NCBI RefSeq assembly: GCF_021375795.1 | Contig: NZ_JAEIOI010000006.1 | Coordinates: forward strand, 1 to 64,000 | Length of the DNA: 64,000 nt | Origin: Pseudomonas anguilliseptica | GTDB taxonomy: Bacteria > Pseudomonadota > Gammaproteobacteria > Pseudomonadales > Pseudomonadaceae | Direction of reading: 5' to 3' | In this document: positions 62,159 through 64,000 of the stretch, piece after piece | Numbering within the stretch: the stretch's first letter is position 1 | Layout of the letters: every line of letters begins with the position of its first letter | Program-made: the position numbers and the translations under genes | Notes under the pieces: generated by a model | Told to the model about the DNA's origin: nothing | The model's database searches: none | Seen by the model: the letters and a program-made list of their open reading frames with translations, nothing else

Positions 62159-62206
62159 AGCTGAACCAGCAGCCCTACAAAACGTGCGGCACGAAACACG
62201 GTCAGT

Positions 62207-62244
62207 CCCCTCTCCTGCTTGCGGGAGAGGGTTAGGGAGAGGGG
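62207..62244. repeat. CCCCTCTCC/GGAGAGGGG intergenic repeat hairpin
   Basis: CCCCTCTCCTGCTTGCGGGA runs into a purine-rich GAGAGGGTTAGGGAGAGGGG, giving a strong hairpin. Repeats of this composition are dispersed in pseudomonad intergenic DNA. Confidence 0.6.
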
Positions 62245-62357
62245 CAAAAGCAACACCGCCCTTCCCACTTATTACCAACCCCCGCCCTTACCGGCGTGGG
62301 TTTCGGGGCAACGGCCAGCCACTAGAGCCACCCCGACCAGCGGTACCCGTTTCACCC

Positions 62358-62386
62358 TTGCGCGCGATACGCAACGGAACATAATC
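62358..62386 (+). promoter_or_regulatory. Possible sigma-70 promoter of nrdB
   Basis: TTGCGC, a 17-base spacer and ATAATC lie immediately before the LexA-type box, so a repressor bound there would cover the start site. Confidence 0.45.
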
Positions 62387-62394
62387 AGAACTAT

Positions 62395-62410
62395 CTGTAT
62401 ATCCATACAG
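62395..62410. promoter_or_regulatory. LexA (SOS) box upstream of nrdB
   Basis: CTGTATATCCATACAG matches the LexA consensus CTGT-N8-ACAG exactly and is palindromic in the outer six bases of each arm. It lies 38 bp before the nrdB start. Confidence 0.75.
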
Positions 62411-62448
62411 GCCGGCACTTTCACCGGCCCGCAAGCAGGAGCCAAGCC

Positions 62449-63699
62449 ATGCTGAGCTGGGATGAATTAGACAAGGAAGACGGCGCCGACGCCGTAGTAG
62501 CCAACAAAGCCACTGCCCAACTGGCAGACATGAACATCGACAAGCTCGACCAGGCCGGCGGTGCCGCCGCCGTCGAAGCCCGCGCCGTTGCCGCTGACGA
62601 CAGCGCCGCCGTGGCCCGCGCCAAAGCCGCCCTCGACCAGCTCGACATCCAGGAAGGCCTGGACGAACTGGAAGGCTCCGCTGCCCGCGTACAGGTCGGC
62701 GACAAGCAGATGATCAACGCCCGTGCCGACCTCAACCAGCTCGTACCCTTCAAGTACGACTGGGCCTGGCAGAAGTATCTGGATGGTTGCGCCAACCACT
62801 GGATGCCGCAGGAAGTGAACATGAACGCGGACATCGCGTTGTGGAAAAGCGCCGACGGCCTGACCGACGACGAACGCCGCATCGTCATGCGCAACCTCGG
62901 CTTCTTCTCCACCGCCGACAGCCTGGTCGCCAACAACCTGGCCCTGGCCGTGTACCGCCTGATCACCAACCCCGAGTGCCGCCAGTACATCCTGCGCCAG
63001 GCCTTCGAAGAGGCGATCCACACCCACGCCTACCAGTACTGCATCGAATCGCTGGGCATGGATGAAGGCGAAATCTTCAACATGTACCACGAGATCCCGA
63101 GCGTCGCGAAAAAGGCCTCCTGGGGCCTGAAATACACCCGCGCCATCTCCGATCCGCAGTTCAACACCGGCACCGTCGAAACCGACAAAGAACTGCTGCG
63201 CAACCTGATCGCCTACTACTGCGTACTGGAAGGCATCTTCTTCTATTGCGGCTTCACCCAGATCCTCTCCATGGGTCGCCGCAACAAGATGACCGGCGTC
63301 GCCGAGCAGTTCCAGTACATCCTGCGTGACGAGTCCATGCACCTGAACTTCGGCATCGATGTGATCAACCAGATCAAGATCGAAAACCCGCACCTGTGGG
63401 ATGCCCAGCTCAAAGACGAAGCCACCCAGATGATCCTGCAGGGCACTCAGCTGGAAATCGAATACGCACGCGACACCATGCCGCGCGGCGTACTGGGCAT
63501 GAACGCGGCGATGATGGAGGACTACCTGAAATTTATCGCCAACCGTCGTTTGACCCAGATTGGTTTGAAGGAAGAGTACCCAGGTACCACTAACCCGTTC
63601 CCATGGATGTCGGAAATCATGGACCTGAAGAAAGAGAAGAACTTCTTCGAGACGCGGGTTATTGAGTATCAGACTGGTGGGGCGTTGAGCTGGGATTGA
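62449..63699 (+). CDS. nrdB: Class Ia ribonucleoside-diphosphate reductase, beta subunit
   Basis: The product is 416 residues. The iron-coordinating E-x2-H motifs are visible in [13 protein letters not shown] and in [11 protein letters not shown], with the radical-harbouring tyrosine region upstream. It has an N-terminal extension of about 75 residues rich in Ala/Asp, as in other pseudomonads. The beta subunit generates the tyrosyl radical for NrdA. It has an AGGAG ribosome-binding site, its own promoter candidate and a LexA-type box. Confidence 0.95.
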   Translation: MLSWDELDKEDGADAVVANKATAQLADMNIDKLDQAGGAAAVEARAVAADDSAAVARAKAALDQLDIQEGLDELEGSAARVQVGDKQMINARADLNQLVPFKYDWAWQKYLDGCANHWMPQEVNMNADIALWKSADGLTDDERRIVMRNLGFFSTADSLVANNLALAVYRLITNPECRQYILRQAFEEAIHTHAYQYCIESLGMDEGEIFNMYHEIPSVAKKASWGLKYTRAISDPQFNTGTVETDKELLRNLIAYYCVLEGIFFYCGFTQILSMGRRNKMTGVAEQFQYILRDESMHLNFGIDVINQIKIENPHLWDAQLKDEATQMILQGTQLEIEYARDTMPRGVLGMNAAMMEDYLKFIANRRLTQIGLKEEYPGTTNPFPWMSEIMDLKKEKNFFETRVIEYQTGGALSWD

Positions 63700-63721
63700 T
63701 CAAACCCTAAAGTTAAACTGA

Positions 63722-63753
63722 TAGAAAGCCTTGGTCTCCAAGGCTTTCTTTTT
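63722..63753 (+). terminator. nrdB terminator
   Basis: AGAAAGCCTTGG and CCAAGGCTTTCT form a perfect 12-bp stem with a short loop, followed by TTTTTT. Confidence 0.9.
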
Positions 63754-63767
63754 TAGGTGAAGGACAA

Positions 63768-64000
63768 TTGAACACAGACAAAGATCTTTCCGACAGATAC
63801 TACACTGCAGAAAAGTTTTTGTGGTTCATCAGCTTAATAACAATCTTGTCTACATTCTATGGAGACCAAGAAACCCCCATAAAGCTTATCGAATTTGAGT
63901 TTAAAAACTATCAAGACTCCACCCGCGCAGCAATAATCTTACTAATCGCAGCAGCCGTATATCAACTCATAGAATTTAACTTATCACATATCAAAAATAA
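63768..64000 (+). CDS. AT-rich membrane protein of unknown function (3' end outside window)
   Basis: A TTG start with GTGAAGGA upstream opens a frame that is still open at the window edge (77 codons visible). The product begins LNTDKDLSDRYYTAEKFLWF, with two predicted membrane helices (about residues 18-32, and 53-68 with RAAIILLIAAAVYQ). The base composition is far lower in GC than every gene to its left, suggesting acquired DNA. No family can be named from the fragment. Confidence 0.6.
   Translation, partial: MNTDKDLSDRYYTAEKFLWFISLITILSTFYGDQETPIKLIEFEFKNYQDSTRAAIILLIAAAVYQLIEFNLSHIKN

Larger units (their letters stand above)
61973..62448. other. Gene-free nrdA-nrdB intergenic region
   Basis: 476 bases. 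It includes a palindromic segment near 62,020-62,060, a REP monomer at 62131, a CCCCTCTCC-type repeat at 62207 and the nrdB promoter/LexA box. The length and repeats suggest nrdB is at least partly transcribed from its own promoter. Confidence 0.7.

Overview
The window is chromosomal DNA from a Pseudomonas-type gammaproteobacterium. Evidence includes amrZ, phaG, csrA/rsmA and the aru (AST) arginine operon in the order aruC-aruF-aruG-aruD-aruB-small ORF-aruE, followed by ltaE, alaS, lysC and csrA. The cluster htrB-minC-minD-minE-rluA and nrdA/nrdB beside a divergent two-component system also fit, as do many copies of the GTAGGAGC-type REP sequence common in pseudomonads. The species cannot be fixed from the sequence alone. 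Most genes are GC-rich; the last ~230 bp are clearly AT-rich.

Layout. 1-5.3 kb: C-terminal part of a giant repeats-in-toxin surface adhesin (LapA-like), facing a convergent lapD c-di-GMP receptor (5.8-7.8 kb). 8.0-11.6 kb: a small membrane protein, a secreted alkylsulfatase-type metallo-hydrolase with a divergent LysR regulator, and a small lipoprotein. 11.9-21.5 kb: a guanidine uptake and degradation locus with two guanidine-I (ykkC) riboswitches, each before one of two paralogous binding-protein genes, then permease, ATPase, two carboxyguanidine-deiminase-type subunits and a large biotin-dependent guanidine (formerly urea) carboxylase. An inverted REP pair sits in frame inside the carboxylase, and no allophanate hydrolase gene follows. 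21.7-24.3 kb: a diguanylate cyclase, a small cysteine-rich protein and rsuA, whose stop codon lies in the target duplication of a 263-bp MITE. 24.7-34.3 kb: phaG, tRNA-Gly, gdhA, tRNA-Arg, an acetyltransferase, a collapsed leucine/valine dehydrogenase pseudogene, a fused indolepyruvate ferredoxin oxidoreductase with a divergent Lrp regulator, phnN and amrZ. 34.4-42.7 kb: mgtE, a DUF4124-type protein, three tRNAs, csrA, lysC, alaS and ltaE. 42.9-50.6 kb: the complete arginine succinyltransferase operon. 50.8-55.8 kb: a patatin-like phospholipase, the lipid A acyltransferase, minCDE and an RluA-type pseudouridine synthase. 56.0-63.7 kb: an RstAB-like two-component system divergent from nrdA and nrdB (class Ia ribonucleotide reductase). 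At the right edge an AT-rich membrane-protein gene begins and is cut off.

How the genes fit together. LapA/LapD, the GGDEF enzyme, AmrZ and CsrA/RsmA all belong to the pseudomonad network that sets sessile versus motile life through c-di-GMP and post-transcriptional control. The guanidine locus reads as a self-contained, ligand-sensing nitrogen-scavenging module, except that its last enzyme must be encoded elsewhere. I see no CRISPR array, prophage, complete insertion sequence or obvious defence island. The most unusual points are the in-frame REP pair in the carboxylase, the duplicated riboswitch/binding-protein unit, the MITE at the rsuA stop codon, and a perfect LexA-type box just upstream of nrdB.
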